Below, piece after piece: positions 31,661-43,100 of a stretch of 64,000 nucleotides of DNA. A program made the translations under genes and the position numbers. The DNA comes from Azolla caroliniana. Taxonomy: Eukaryota; Polypodiophyta. Location: the NCBI GenBank assembly GCA_043228905.1, contig JBHGNT010000018.1, positions 7,440,001 to 7,504,000 of the forward strand, in the 5' to 3' direction. Position 1 is the first letter of the stretch. The number at the start of each line of letters is the position of its first letter. The notes beneath the pieces were generated by a model. It was not told the origin of the DNA, did not search any database, and was given only the letters and a program-made list of their open reading frames with translations.

Positions 31661-32037
31661 TCTTGTGTTGTATTGTCTATTGTTGTCGGGTTGAGAGCCT
31701 ATATTCCTAAACTTGTGCCCTTGTATTTATTAGTTGCACAAGTATGGTCAAGGCATATAATTTTCCCAAATGAGATAATAAGGCATGTTAGTTCCCCTTG
31801 GTTGGAATGTGACAAGGAAAAAAGAGTTAGACGGCTTTAACCAAATGTAAGACAAAGTTGACTTATTAGAAATTACACACTTGGCCATTCCATGACATCT
31901 TACGAAATAGTACAATCAATATTAGTTACCTCTTATTGACTAGCTTACAATACTTGTTGCAAACCATAAGTTTTGAAATGTGGACCAAATTTGATGCTTC
32001 AAGCATGCTAATAGAGGCCTACAATTTTTAACATAGT
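31661..32037. other. AT-rich stretch, nothing recognised
   Basis: No coding frame, tRNA or repeat with clear ends. It may be more of the decayed LINE or host DNA. Its right edge is the CAAAG target of CopE (32038-32042). Confidence 0.5.
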
Positions 32038-32042
32038 CAAAG

Positions 32043-32415
32043 TGTTGAGAATCAAGCTCAACTTGGTCTAGTGTGTGAACTCACCTTGAGAGTGAATAGA
32101 CACTCCAACGGTCAAGAGTCACCATTAAGTCACCTCTTTGTATTCTAGCATTTAGTATGAGTCATAGAATCATATTCTATGACACATAACTTATGAGCTT
32201 TCACATTCCCCATGCTCTATGAGCCTTGTAGTTAATGAAGAGAGATAAAGCACCCTCCTCCCACCTTGTATAGCGTTGAGTCTTTCTCCTTTGCTAATAT
32301 ACTTAACCTTGCGTATACTCTGTCTCTCTCTCTCTCTCTATCTCATACACATACACACACACACACAGTTCACACCTATTCCGCTTCACAAGAATCCATC
32401 TCTTGATTCTTTACA
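32043..32415 (+). repeat. CopE 5' LTR (373 bp)
   Basis: It begins TGTTGAGAATCAAGCTCAAC and ends GATTCTTTACA. It contains a (CT)n tract and a (CA)n tract near 32340-32367. A CTTGTATAGCG string at ~32267 is the only weak TATA candidate. The first 20 bases resemble the CopB LTR start. Confidence 0.95.
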
Positions 32416-32427
32416 TGGTATCAGAGC
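32416..32427 (+). promoter_or_regulatory. CopE primer-binding site
   Basis: TGGTATCAGAGC directly after the 5' LTR; initiator-Met type. Confidence 0.95.
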
Positions 32428-32561
32428 GAGGTTGGTAGTTCGATCTAGCCCATTTCGCCTCATCGTGATCGTGTGTTGTGCTCCACGCCGACGACCAAGA
32501 ACCGGCTCATCGCTATCGTAGCTTCGCTACATAGCTCACATTCGAAAAGAGAATCGACATA

Positions 32562-33364
32562 ATGAATACTCAAATGGGGAGTGCTCTCCCTACCAAGAAG
32601 TTGGATCTAAACAACTTCGCATCTTGGGAGTACAAGATGCACCAATACCCTGTCGGACAAGGCTATTGGAGCTACATCAAAGGAGCGCATGAAGACCGAC
32701 CCGCCGAAGCGGCTCCCGGATACGCAACATGGGAGCAAGCCGCAAGCCGCGTGATGTATTGCTTGGCGACATGTGTTCATGACCACATTCTCGGTTACAT
32801 TCGAGAAGCCAAGATGCCGAAGGAAGCGTGGGAAAATCTACAAAAGATTTTCGCCGCCAACACGACCGCGAGGAAGCTTCAACTCCGCCAAGAGTTGAAC
32901 AACATTCAACAAAGGGACATGTCCCTCACGACATACACCTTGAAGATCAAGGAGCTTTGCGACTCGCTCGGTTCAATAAGCGTAAGTATCGATGATGATG
33001 AGATGGTGCAAATATGCCTCGGCGGCCTCACACCATGGTTCGGCGCGATGTGAACCGCCGTTCTAGCATGGGAGAAATCTCCCTCCTTCTTCGAGCTCCA
33101 ATCAATGCTATTGGTCGAAGAAAACCACGTGCGTACAAGGAGCAATGAGTCGGAATGCCACATTTTCTACACGCACTCTAATGGAGGAAGAGGACACGGA
33201 CAAGCGAGAGGCTGATTCGGCCAAGGACAAGGCGGACGAGGTCCGACCTACGACAATAACTCCCAATTTCGGCCGCAAAATGGAGGCCAATGAGGAACCT
33301 TCGCAAGGAGGAGCTTCCACTCCGGCCCGAGCCGTCAAAACACAACCGAATGCAGATATTACGG
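32562..33364 (+). pseudogene. CopE gag, up to the GypF insertion
   Basis: Gag opens at ATG 32562 (MNTQMGSALPTKKLDLNNFA) and includes WEYKMHQY, EAWENLQKIFAA and MVQICLGGL. It reads 492 bp to a TGA at 33051-33053, where CopB has an Arg codon CGA. Two more TGA codons downstream (near 33217 and 33292) also sit where Arg is expected in an RG/QG-rich linker. The frame enters the zinc knuckle at CRYYG and is cut there by GypF. The second knuckle Cys is Tyr, so RNA binding by this gag would be impaired even without the insertion. Confidence 0.85.
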
Positions 33365-34012
33365 TGTCGTAAAGAAAACTGGCCATAGGCGGATTCGGAG
33401 AGAAAGGCGCGTGAACCGGCTCTTACACGGATGGACGCGTAACTTGATATTTTGTACCCGATTCATAAACGGATCGATGGGGGTGAAATACGAGGCGGCA
33501 CGCGCTTATCAGGGGATTGTGCGTATCTCTGTCAAACGGAGGGGAGGACAAGGAATAAATGGGACTTGACAAGAGAAGAAAGATATCACGCGCAAGGAGG
33601 AGGAAGGAGGTTGCTGCAGAACGGAGGCCCGAGTTGTCTCTCTGCTGCTCTCGAATCGTCGCTCTCTGCATGTGTCGGGAGGTCGCTACCTCTGCTTCGT
33701 GGACAGCCCGTGTGCTTCCAGCAGAGTCGCTCCCCTTACCCCCCCTTTTTTTTTGTTTCATCAAGTCGGGTGACTGTCGTCGGTGTGCGTGAGTAGGGTC
33801 CCCGTGTCGGGTCTATTGCCGCTTTGTCGGTTGTAATCGTCGGAGTTTGTAATCTCTGTAATTATAATTAAGTGTTGTGTTCTGTCTCTCTCTTTCTCGC
33901 TTCTACGTGTCGGTGAATCTTTCTCTCTCTCCGTCTCTCTCTCTCTCGCTCCTCGGTCCAAGACCCCCGTGGTCCCGCCCCTTTCTACATGTATGCGCGT
34001 AACAACGCGACA
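33365..34012 (+). repeat. GypF 5' LTR (648 bp)
   Basis: TGTCG/CGACA inverted ends. It contains a CT-rich 3' half. TATA candidates are poor; TATAATTAAG at ~33863 is the best. Confidence 0.9.
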
Positions 34013-34016
34013 TCTT

Positions 34017-34030
34017 TGGTGAACCCGACG
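34017..34030 (+). promoter_or_regulatory. GypF primer-binding site
   Basis: TGGTGAACCCGACG lies four bases after the LTR and has the expected TGG start. It does not match initiator-Met, and I cannot name the tRNA with confidence. Confidence 0.7.
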
Positions 34031-34056
34031 TGAACGGGCAGCAAAGGAGTCGAAAG

Positions 34057-36096
34057 ATGAGGGGATCGGAGCTAGCAGAGGCAATGGTGGTGTCCGTCGA
34101 CTGGCTGGTGAGCGCTCGTGAGGGAACGGGTACCCTCGACAAATCCATTGAATCGATCGTCGGCTCTATAGGCCGTTTCAGAGGGAAAGACGCCACAAGT
34201 TATTTGGAGGCTTACCGAGCCGAAATGATCATGAGGGATATCCCGGTGGACAGGCGGCTGTCTGGATTCCCTCGGGTGGTGACGCCGGGCATCCATGCGG
34301 AGGTGCTCAAGGTGCTGGCCGGATGCCAGACTTGGGAGGAGTTCGAGCTGCAGCTCCTCGAGAAGTACGGGTTTGACGACTCGCTCCGACTGTTGAGGCG
34401 GGACTTCATGGCGTGGGTGGAAAACCCCGGAAAAGGGAGGAACACGCTGGTGCTCCTCTAGGAGTTCAAAAAATGGTTCGCGCGGCTGTCGACGCTAGAC
34501 TGGACGGTGCTCGAAACAAGTCGAGTACTACTGTTTTTCAAGTCGGTGGATGCGTTCGACAGGGAAAAGGTGGGGCCCCTATTGGAAACGGACGAAGGGC
34601 TCACGACGGACTGGGCCGTGGTAAAACGGGTCTGCAGCCATTTCGACAAACGGCGCAATTGGAGCGACGGAAGCTCATCGGGGTCGGGGCCAGTCCCGGT
34701 GAGGAGGCTCGAGGAGCCGGTTTCGGTGCCGGCTGGGAGGAAGGAAGAGACCCGAATCTGGCCGGAGTCGGAGTCGGCATCGAACGACGTGGTCAGAGGC
34801 CCATCCGGAGGAGCGGCTTTGGAGGAGCTAACACAGATGGTGTGCAACCTGCAGATCGCACAGGCCCGAAGAGACAGCGGTGAACAACCTCGCGACCAAA
34901 GGCCGCCGGCTGGGCAGCGGTGCATGTGGTGTGACGCGATCGGTCACATTCGGAAGGACTGCGCAGATTTCGCCGACGCGCTCAGGACCAACGTGGTGTA
35001 CCTCTAGAACGGGCGGGTGCACGCGAGCGAGACCCGAAGAGCCCTGGAGCTAAATACGGGGCGCGGCAGAATGAAGAGGTTGATGGAAGAGGCCGCGGCA
35101 CGGCACGTCGAAGCCGTTAACTACTCAGTGTCGGCGGGAATTCGGGTCGGGGGTGATGAGACCCGGAAGGCGAAGGACTCCGGATTCTGGCCGCTAGTGC
35201 TAGAAGGCCTCTCCGGAGTTCGGCTGAGGAAGGAAGAGGCGGACCGCGCGGAACAGCGGGTCTAGGAGGTCACCGGTTGGGACGATCCGGTGAAAGAGAA
35301 AACGGGCTTCGTAGAAGCCACTTGCCAGAACTAGGAGGTTCTGGTGGAGGACAAACGGGCAGGAAAGGCCGGAGGGGTTGGGCCCCCAAGGTATGAGACC
35401 CGGTTCGGGACGAAACCGACTGGTGCCGGCAACCCAAGCGTGCCAGATGGGAAGAAGCAGGCGGGGTTTCGGTTGAGCACCGAAATCGAGAGAGCAACGG
35501 ACCTACGGAAGGTCCTTGAAGAGCGAATCCTCGACAGTAAAGTGGAGTTGTCGTTGCGGGAGGTGCTGGGAATCGCCAAGAGGGAGTTCCACGACTCTAT
35601 CGTAGACTTGGTGAAGCGGAAGAGGCTCTCGACGGAACCGGAACCGGAGAAGCCGATGGAAGTGCGGACCACGCACCTGGAAGACGGAGCCCTGGAAGAT
35701 GAGCTGGCGGGAAGCCACTACACGAAGCCGCATTGGGCCAGGGCAACTACAGAAACCCCTGTACGGATCGGCAACGTTCTGGAACCGGTGGTGGCGTTGG
35801 TAGACCATGGATCCGAAATCAACCTGATGCCCATGGATTTCTACAAGAAGGGTAAATGGCCGATCAACACCAAGCATGGCTGGAAGATACGGGCAGTGAC
35901 GCGCGCCATGGAAGAACTACATGGGGCCTGTCCAAACGTACGGGTGAAAATCGGCGATGTCGAGATCGACCAGCACTTCTTCGTGCAAGAGACGTCCTCG
36001 CATTCGGTTATACTAGGAGAGCCATACATCACGGCGGCACGGATGGAGACCAAGGTGCTGGACAACGGTTCAGCCTATGCAAGAGTCAAAAGCTAG
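34057..36096 (+). pseudogene. GypF gag and protease (one frame, several TAG stops)
   Basis: One frame runs from ATG 34057 through a gag with IGRFRGKDATSYLEAY and a CCHC-like finger CMWCDAIGHIRKDC (~34922-34963). It continues to an aspartic protease around 35800 (VVALVDHGSEINLMP). The fungal and plant families have D-S/T-G at the active site; here it is DHG, which would inactivate it. In-frame TAG codons lie at 34459, 35005, 35263 and 35332, with a terminal TAG at 36094. I see no TGA or TAA in this frame, a pattern expected from CAG-to-TAG change. The gag begins with a helical domain unlike those of the copias nearby. Confidence 0.8.
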
Positions 36097-36923
36097 GACG
36101 GGCGCCACTCGGTCCAGTTCCTAACGGTGAGACCAAACCACGAGCGTAACCGCGAGGCCCTCGGCAGCGAAACCCGAGGGGATTTTTAGAGAGGGCTATC
36201 AAGGCGTGGGGCCGCGATAGTCCGGACTCCCGGGAACAACCCCACAAATGTACAGTACGGAAGAAGACTTGTACCATGGGTAGGAAGTTTTGGTTCTCCG
36301 ACAACGGAGGTTGTACTATAACTGGCGTCGGCGGCCGGGAGAGGAAGCGAGCAGAGGAGCGGCTCAAGGGATGCAGAGTCCTCTTCCCCGACGAAGACAT
36401 CAGTGGCGCCATGGAGGCAGTCTCTTTTGACGACACCTTGGGCGAACTACGAAAGGTGACCGGACCGTTCCGGTAGGATCGATGGGAATGTACGAAGTCA
36501 TCACGGACTTCGGGGAAAGGATCGGGTCGGATCGGACGGCCCGCGTGGATACTAAATACAAGACTGTGGACCGGAAGGTGAGGCCAGTCGAGGCCAGTCG
36601 CGGCACCCTTGCCAGAGGGCAGCGAGGAGCGGATAAAAGGGGTCGCGTCGGACCCAAATTTACGGAATCCGGCTGGCATAGGGCACCGGTTCACCGACAT
36701 AATGCTACGGGAGCTCAAGGCCGGTGGGGGCGGCTTCCTACTGCCAGCGGAGGAGGACCGGTTTCGGAGAATACTCGGAAGGCACGGGAAGGCTTTCGCA
36801 TTCTCACCGGAGGAGATCGGGTGCGTAGACCCGACAGTTGTCGAACCGATGGTGATCTTCACGGTACTGCATGTACTGTGGAATCTCAAGCCGATTCTGG
36901 TGCCATGAGCTCACATCCCGAAG
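36097..36923 (+). pseudogene. GypF protease-RT spacer
   Basis: This is a degenerate coding remnant between protease and reverse transcriptase. Pieces in several frames look protein-like (KFWFSDNGGCTITG at ~36276, DTLGELRKVTGPFR before a TAG at 36474). The segment GHRFTDIMLREL near 36680 fits the N-terminal approach to fungal-type reverse transcriptases. At least two frameshifts occur. Confidence 0.55.
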
Positions 36924-38520
36924 TTGATGGAGCTCCTAAAGCAAAAGGTGGAGATGGGCATCCTCGAACCGTCGAGTGCCCCATATTCGAATCGGTGGTT
37001 TACGGTGCCGAAGAAGAACGGCATGCTGCGCTTCATCCAGGACCTACAACCGGTCAACAAGGTGACCATCCGTAATGCAGGGATAGGACCGACCATAAAC
37101 GAGTTCACAGAGGCCTTCGCTGGAAGGTCCATCTATTCTGTCGGTGATCTGTACTCGGGGTACGATCAGTTCCAACTAGCCGTGGAGAGCAGAGACATTC
37201 CGACGATGCGGACTCCTCTCGGCCTAGTGCGGATGTGTACCCTGCCACAAGGAGGGACAAACTTAGTGGCTCACATGGTGAAAGCAATGAACAAAGTGCT
37301 CAGGGATTGTATCCCGGACATCACCATGTCGTTCTTAGACGACATCCCGATCAAGGGATGCCCGGTGGAGAAAAGGGACGAGGCAATCGGGCCGAACGGA
37401 TGTCGAATTTTTGTGGCGTCCCACATCGATGACTGCGAGAAGGTGCTGCAGAGACTAGAGCGCACGAGGCTCACCTTCTCCGGGCAAAAGTCAGCCTTCG
37501 GACAGTCGGAAATCTTGGTGGTCGGACACCTGTGCGGGCCTTACGGTAGAAAACCGTCTCCGGCAAAGGTAGAGGCCATCTCCGCGATGAGGAACGTTTG
37601 CCGGTCGGTCACGGAGGTCCGCAAATTCTTGGGGGCATGCGCGTTCTACCACATCTGGATCCCGCACTACACACATGTCACGGAACCCCTCTACGGACTA
37701 TTGAAAAAGGGGCGTAGCTTTGAGTGGAGGACGGAGCACACGGAGTCAGTTTGGAGACTAAAGGAGGCGCTTACGGCAGCGTCGGCTCTCCGTAAAGCGG
37801 TTTACGGCAAGGATGTTCCCATCTGCGTAACAGTGGACACCAGCCCGACTGGGATCGGGTGGGTAATCAGTCAGGAGGACAAGGGCGGCGTACGATTCCC
37901 GATCCGGTTCGGGGCGAAGGTATTGAGCGAGCGACAGCGAGGCTACGCCCAAGTTAAGCGCGAACTTTGGGGTGTCATTTCGGCGGTCAAGGCCGACAAG
38001 GATTATCTGATCGGGATGGAGGTGATTATCGAGACGGACTGCCTGCCGATACTCGGCATGGTTTCCGGATGTGCGACACCGGACCTAGCAATGCTCCGGT
38101 GGATAGCGTACATTAAGTCCCTGAACCCGGAGATACGGCACATCTCCGGAAAGGACAACGCCATGGCCGACATGCTTTCAAGGGCAAGGTTCAACGACGA
38201 AGACGGCATGGTTTCGGAAGACGAAGAGGTCGGCGAGGACTTCTTCGGGTCGGCTAACGTAACGACAAGGAAAGGGAACACTCCGGCGCTTAACGAATTT
38301 GACGAAAGCAGGTACGACGGGGAGTGGCTCCAAATCGGGAGGTTCCTACGGACGATGACGCCGGACGCAGCATGGGCGAGAGAGGAGGCGAGCCGGATAC
38401 GGAGGAAGGCGTACCGATTCTTCCTGCGGGACGGGTGCATATGGAAACACCCAAAGAAGAGAAGCGGCATCCCACTCCGAGTAGTGGCAAAGAAAGAAGA
38501 ACAGGGGGAAACTACTGGCG
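36924..38520 (+). pseudogene. GypF reverse transcriptase and RNase H
   Basis: The open frame carries RT blocks NRWFTVPKKNG, RFIQDLQPVNKVTIRNAG, YSVGDLYSGYDQFQLA and the catalytic loop SFLDDIPIKG. RNase H shows VTVDTSPTGIGWV and IETDCLPI, and a tether KDNAMADMLSRA follows. In plant chromoviruses the loop reads FIDDILIYS and the first block has VDYRALN. The HDLQPLN-like block, the DDIPIKG loop and the spacer before HLCGPYGRKPSPAKV are features I know from ascomycete and basidiomycete Ty3 elements. The frame is lost near 38510, before integrase. Confidence 0.85.
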
Positions 38521-39609
38521 GCATTCCACGAGAGCCCATGGGCCGGACACCGCGGAACATGGGCCACGTTCGAGAAGCTGAAGGAGAAGTACTGGTGGCC
38601 GGGGCTATACTAGGACGTGCATCAGTTCGTAACAACTTGCGAAAGTTGTCAGGTGCACTCCGTAGTCCGACACCGGGACGAGCTACACCCGGCCTACCCG
38701 CCTACGGTCCATTTCAAGTGGATGGTGGACTTGGTGACGATGTCGATGGGGGTAGGACAGATGCGATACCTGGTGCTTGCACGGGAAGACTTAACGAACC
38801 AGGTGGAAGCCCGTGCACTACAAAGCAAGACAACGGCGACGGTATGCCGGTTCCTGATCGAAGAAGTAGTGTGTCGGTACGGGTGCGTCGGGAGGATCGT
38901 GGTGGACCGGGGAGAGCTGGATGCGCGGGAAGCTAAGGAGTTGTTCGACCGGCTAGGCGTCAAACTCTCCCTCACTACGGCATACAATCCGGAGGCGAAC
39001 GGAAAGGTAGAACGTGGGCACGGGCCTATCGTAAAAGCGTTGGTGCGTGCATGCGGAGGGCAGGTCAGGAATTGGCCGCGCCTCCTTCCTTACGCGCTAT
39101 GGGCGGACCGGACTACGCACAGTTCGGTGACAGGGTTTATGCCGGCGGAGCTAATGTACGGACAAAAGCCGAGCATGCCGGTGGAACGGACGGTTTCTTC
39201 GTGGGCGGCGGTAGATTGGAAGGACGAAATGAGCCGGGAGGAGTTGTTGGCGGCGCGGATTCGGCAACTCGAGCGGAGGCCGGAGGACGTGATACAGGCG
39301 AAGGAAAAGCTGCGAGCGGCAAGGGAGCAGAACAAGACCCGGTTGCGACCAAAGAAGATTGAGGAAGGCGACTGGGTCTTGGTATACGACATCAGCCTCG
39401 ACAATCAGCACAAGGCGGTGCGAAAATTTGCTAGGAGATGGTTCGGGCCCTACATGGTGACGAGCACGAATGGCAACGGCATGTACCACCTTGCGGAACT
39501 CGACGGGACACGGTTAGCGGTGCCGGTGGCCGGAAAGCGGATCAAAGCTTTCCAAAAGAGGTTCGAAGACGAGCCGGAGCCTGCGAGCGGGAGCGACAAC
39601 GACGATTAG
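38521..39609 (+). pseudogene. GypF integrase
   Basis: After a frameshift the sequence continues with KYWWPGLY, a TAG at 38611, then the zinc-binding CESCQVH. The core has VDLVTMSMG (first Asp), VDRGELDA (second Asp) and NPEANGKVERGH (Glu), so the DDE residues are present. The C-terminus (DWVLVYD, RKFARRWFGPYMV) is the GPY/F module. It ends at TAG 39607-39609 after an acidic tail, without a chromodomain. A fully intact INT apart from the TAG suggests fairly recent inactivation. Confidence 0.85.
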
Positions 39610-39697
39610 TTCGGGTCCGACGGAGAACCGGAGGGCAACGAGTATGGCTGGGTTTCTTCGATATCTACCCGTCTCTGGCTCATACCGGTGGATGCGC

Positions 39698-39714
39698 GGT
39701 TTGGTGGGGGTGGA
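39698..39714 (+). promoter_or_regulatory. GypF polypurine tract
   Basis: GGTTTGGTGGGGGTGGA directly before the first three bases of the 3' LTR (TGT at 39715-39717), which GypT then interrupts. Confidence 0.7.
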
Positions 39715-39717
39715 TGT

Positions 39718-40142
39718 TGTCAGGAATAGTACTAAAGCAGAGATGGAATTAGTACTAAGAAGAGTAGTACTATTAGTACTAAGAGGACGGGACTGTGTAA
39801 GATTCCCGAGAGAGAGAAAATGAGAAGAGGAGAGAGAGAGATAGGATGATGACAGCAGCTCTTATATTATATGAAAAATAAGTACAAATCGGCGAAGAGG
39901 CTTAAGACTGGTGTTGAACCAATTTGGTTCAACATAATGCTTAGTGCCTTCTTTTATAGTGTTCTCAGGAATAATCCTGAAGCTTCTAGAATGTTCCAGA
40001 GAAATCTGGAATATACATTACTTTCTTATAATAAAACATAAATGAAAATAATATTCTATGAATTACAATAGATGGTGAGATGGTTAAGAGCTCGACCCAT
40101 ATACCATAAGGTCATGGGTTCGAGTCTTGCCATCTCATGACA
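39718..40142 (-). repeat. GypT 3' LTR (425 bp)
   Basis: It contains an AGTACT-rich stretch (39725-39785), a 23-bp near-perfect palindrome at 39912-39934 (TGTTGAACCAA, one central T, complement) and a tRNA-like segment at 40076-40137. The CCCCCTTAAAG run at 40147-40157 is the minus-strand polypurine tract. Confidence 0.95.
40076..40137 (+). other. tRNA-like segment in the GypT 3' LTR
   Basis: The 62-bp segment starts TGAGATG and ends CATCTCA, a perfect 7-bp acceptor-like stem. It has an A-box-like TGGTTAAGAGCTC and a B-box-like GGTTCGAGTCT. The T-stem pairs poorly and the length is short, so it is not a functional tRNA. It may act as a polymerase III promoter-like or structural element. A second copy is at 45306-45367. 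Confidence 0.6.
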
Positions 40143-40153
40143 CTATCTCCCCC

Positions 40154-43100
40154 TTAAAGACGACGAGTGGAACGAGTCGGTGCTGATTGCGGACCGGGTT
40201 TGTCCGGATACTTTCGGTGGAAATCAGCAAGCAAATCCTGAGCATTGGCAACATGCTCGACAAGTTCCCAAGTGCGTTCGCTCGGACTATAACCAACCCA
40301 ATCAACCAAATAATAAAGTTTCTTGCGAAGAAGTTTGGAATCGAGGATGGCAGCAACTTCATACTCCGGGCCGGTGTCCAACTCCAGCGGGGGCGGCGGT
40401 GGTGTAACACGATTGGGAATGGTGTTTGCTTTATAAGGTTCAAGAAGGGAACAATGGAAAACCGGATGTAGCTGAAGCGGCGGAGGGAGATCAAGGCGGA
40501 AGGTGACATCATTAACTTTACCCGTAATAAGGAAAGGACCGAGTCGTCGATAATCCAACTTGTCGCATGGTCGAGTAGTCTTGATGTGACGACGTAAGAG
40601 CCATACTCGATCTCCGATGGCAAAAGAGGAGGGAAGCCGATGACGATCCGCGTAAATCTTCTGTGTCTGTTGAGCATGACGAAGATGAGTCGAGAGATCT
40701 GTCTGGATCTTGCGTAGTCTCTCCAAATGATCCCCGGCACGAGGATTGGTAGGTAGCTCCGGGGTGTCGATCACCGACCAGCGAGGATGAGAACCGGTAT
40801 ACGCGTAGAATGGGGAGACTCGAGTCGAGGAGTGAACAGCATTATTATACGCAAACTCCGCAAAGTGGAGAATCTCGGCCCAATCGTCTTGTTGATAACT
40901 CAGGAAACACCGGAGATATTGCTCCAACGTTTGGTTTGTTCGTTCTGCCTGCCCATCGGTCTGAGGATGGTAGCCGGAGGAGAGGTTGCAAGAGACCTTG
41001 AGCATCTTGAAGAGATGCTGCCAAAATTTGGAGACAAATTGCGGTCCTCAGTCACTAATGATACTGTCTGGGAGGCCATGATGCCGAAATACCTCACGCA
41101 TGACTAGGACGGCGGTTTCCTCGCTAGTGATGGCCTTAGTACATGGAACAAAATGTGCCATCTTCGTATATCGATTGACGACGGTTAAGATAGCATCGAA
41201 CCCCTGCGAGACCGGCAGATCTGTGATAAAATCAAGACAAATAGATTGCCACGGCTTACTTGGAATCAGTAAGGGTTCCAACAAGCCATATGGATGGTGT
41301 CGTGGCATCTTTGCTCGGCAGCAAGCATCACAGGTCCGAACGTAGTCATCGATAAAACGGCGCATGTGGGGCCACCAAAAAGATCGTTGCACTAGCTCCA
41401 ACGTCTTAGTACTACCGAAATGTCCCGCCGTATGGGTGTCGTGACAATGCTGGACGATGTGAAGGCGACAGGAGCAATCGGGGACATATACGCGCTTTTT
41501 AAAGAATAACAAACCATCATGATATTCGAATTGTCGGTAGTCAATACCTGGTTGTTGAGACTGAGAACAGGATGCCCGAGAAGTATCAATGTGCGCCAAG
41601 ATGTTTTGAGCAAAACTATCCGTCTTCAAGTTTGCACGTATGTCGTCGGTAATCCGTGAATCCATCGGGGTGTGAAAAATCCGCGTCGTGTGCAATCGTG
41701 TTGGTCCCAAGATTACTTGCTTTTGATTATCAAATGTTGGATCACCAGGACGAGGTGCAAGATATGAACGCCGTGATAGTGCATCTGCTTTTCCTTGATG
41801 CTTCCCCAGTCGATATGTGATTTTGAAGTCAAAACGCGTGAGGAATTGCGCCCACCGAGCTTGCCGTCGATTTAGTACGCGAGCGTTCTGGAAATAAGCA
41901 AGATTTTTATGATCACTAAAGACAACGACCTGATGTGGAGAGCCCTCTAAGAAATGCCGCCATTGCACAAATGAATCCACAATGGCTAATAACTCCTTGT
42001 CATGTATTTCGTAGTTGATTTCCGCAACATCGAATTTGCGCGAATGGAAAGCCACCGGATGCAACTCTTCTTTATCTCCTTGTTGAGAAAGGATGCTACC
42101 GAGGGCGAAATCTGAAGCATCGGCCTCCATGATGAATGGTTTGCTAGTATCCACATGAGCTAGAATCGGTGCTGATGTAAAGGCTTTCTTAAGATGCCGA
42201 AAAGCCATATCTGCTTCAATGGACCAAAGAAATGCTTGGCCCTTCTTCGTAAGTTGTGTGAGGGGTAAGATAATCTTCGAGTAATCCTGTATAAACTTAC
42301 GGTAGAAGTTAGCAAAACCTAGAAAACATTGTACATCTCGTACCGACCGTGGAATTTGCCACTCTAGTACAGTTTGGACTTTAGCTGGATCCATGGCGAT
42401 GCCCTTTGAGGAGATGACGTAGCCTAGAAATTCCACTTGCTTGCAGTCAAAGCTACATTTTTCTAGCTTGGCATAAAGACCATTCTCGCGGAGTCGCTTT
42501 AGTACTAATAGTACATGAAAATCGTGCTCTTCCTGGGTCTTCGAATAAATCAACAGATCATCCAGATAAATGATCAAACAGATATCTAAGAGGTCTCTGA
42601 ATATATCATTTGCCATGTGTTGGAAGACTGCGGGTGCATTGGTTAGGCCAAACGGCATAACAGTATACTCGAAATGCCCATACCGCGTGCGAAAAGCGGT
42701 CTTCCACTCATCTCCCGGTCGGATCCGCACGAGATTATACGCTCCTCGTAGGTCGATTTTAGTAAAAAACTTGGCACCATTAACTCGCTCTAAAAGACTT
42801 GATATAAGAGGAAGTGCATACCTATTCCGGATGGTGACTTTATTCAATCCGCGGTAATCAACGACAAGACAAAGTGAGCCATCTTTCTTCTTGACAAAGA
42901 AGATGGGTGCACCGGCCGGAGATTTCGAATGACGGATGAACCCGCTTGCCAAGTTCTCCTCTATGTAGGCTCGAAGGACTTCTAACTCCGTGGGTGACAA
43001 GTTGTAAATTGGTCCCCATGGTGGCTCGGTTCCTGGTTGTAAATCGATGGGACAGTCATAGGGACGGTGATGAGGAAGGGTACCGGCTTTTACCTTGTCA

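Noticed and set aside
31022-32037. Host gene between the two nests
   Set aside because: The only protein similarity is to LINE reverse transcriptase.
40076-40137. Functional tRNA gene
   Set aside because: Length is only 62 bp, the T-stem does not pair and no proper anticodon arm forms. It is reported as tRNA-like only.
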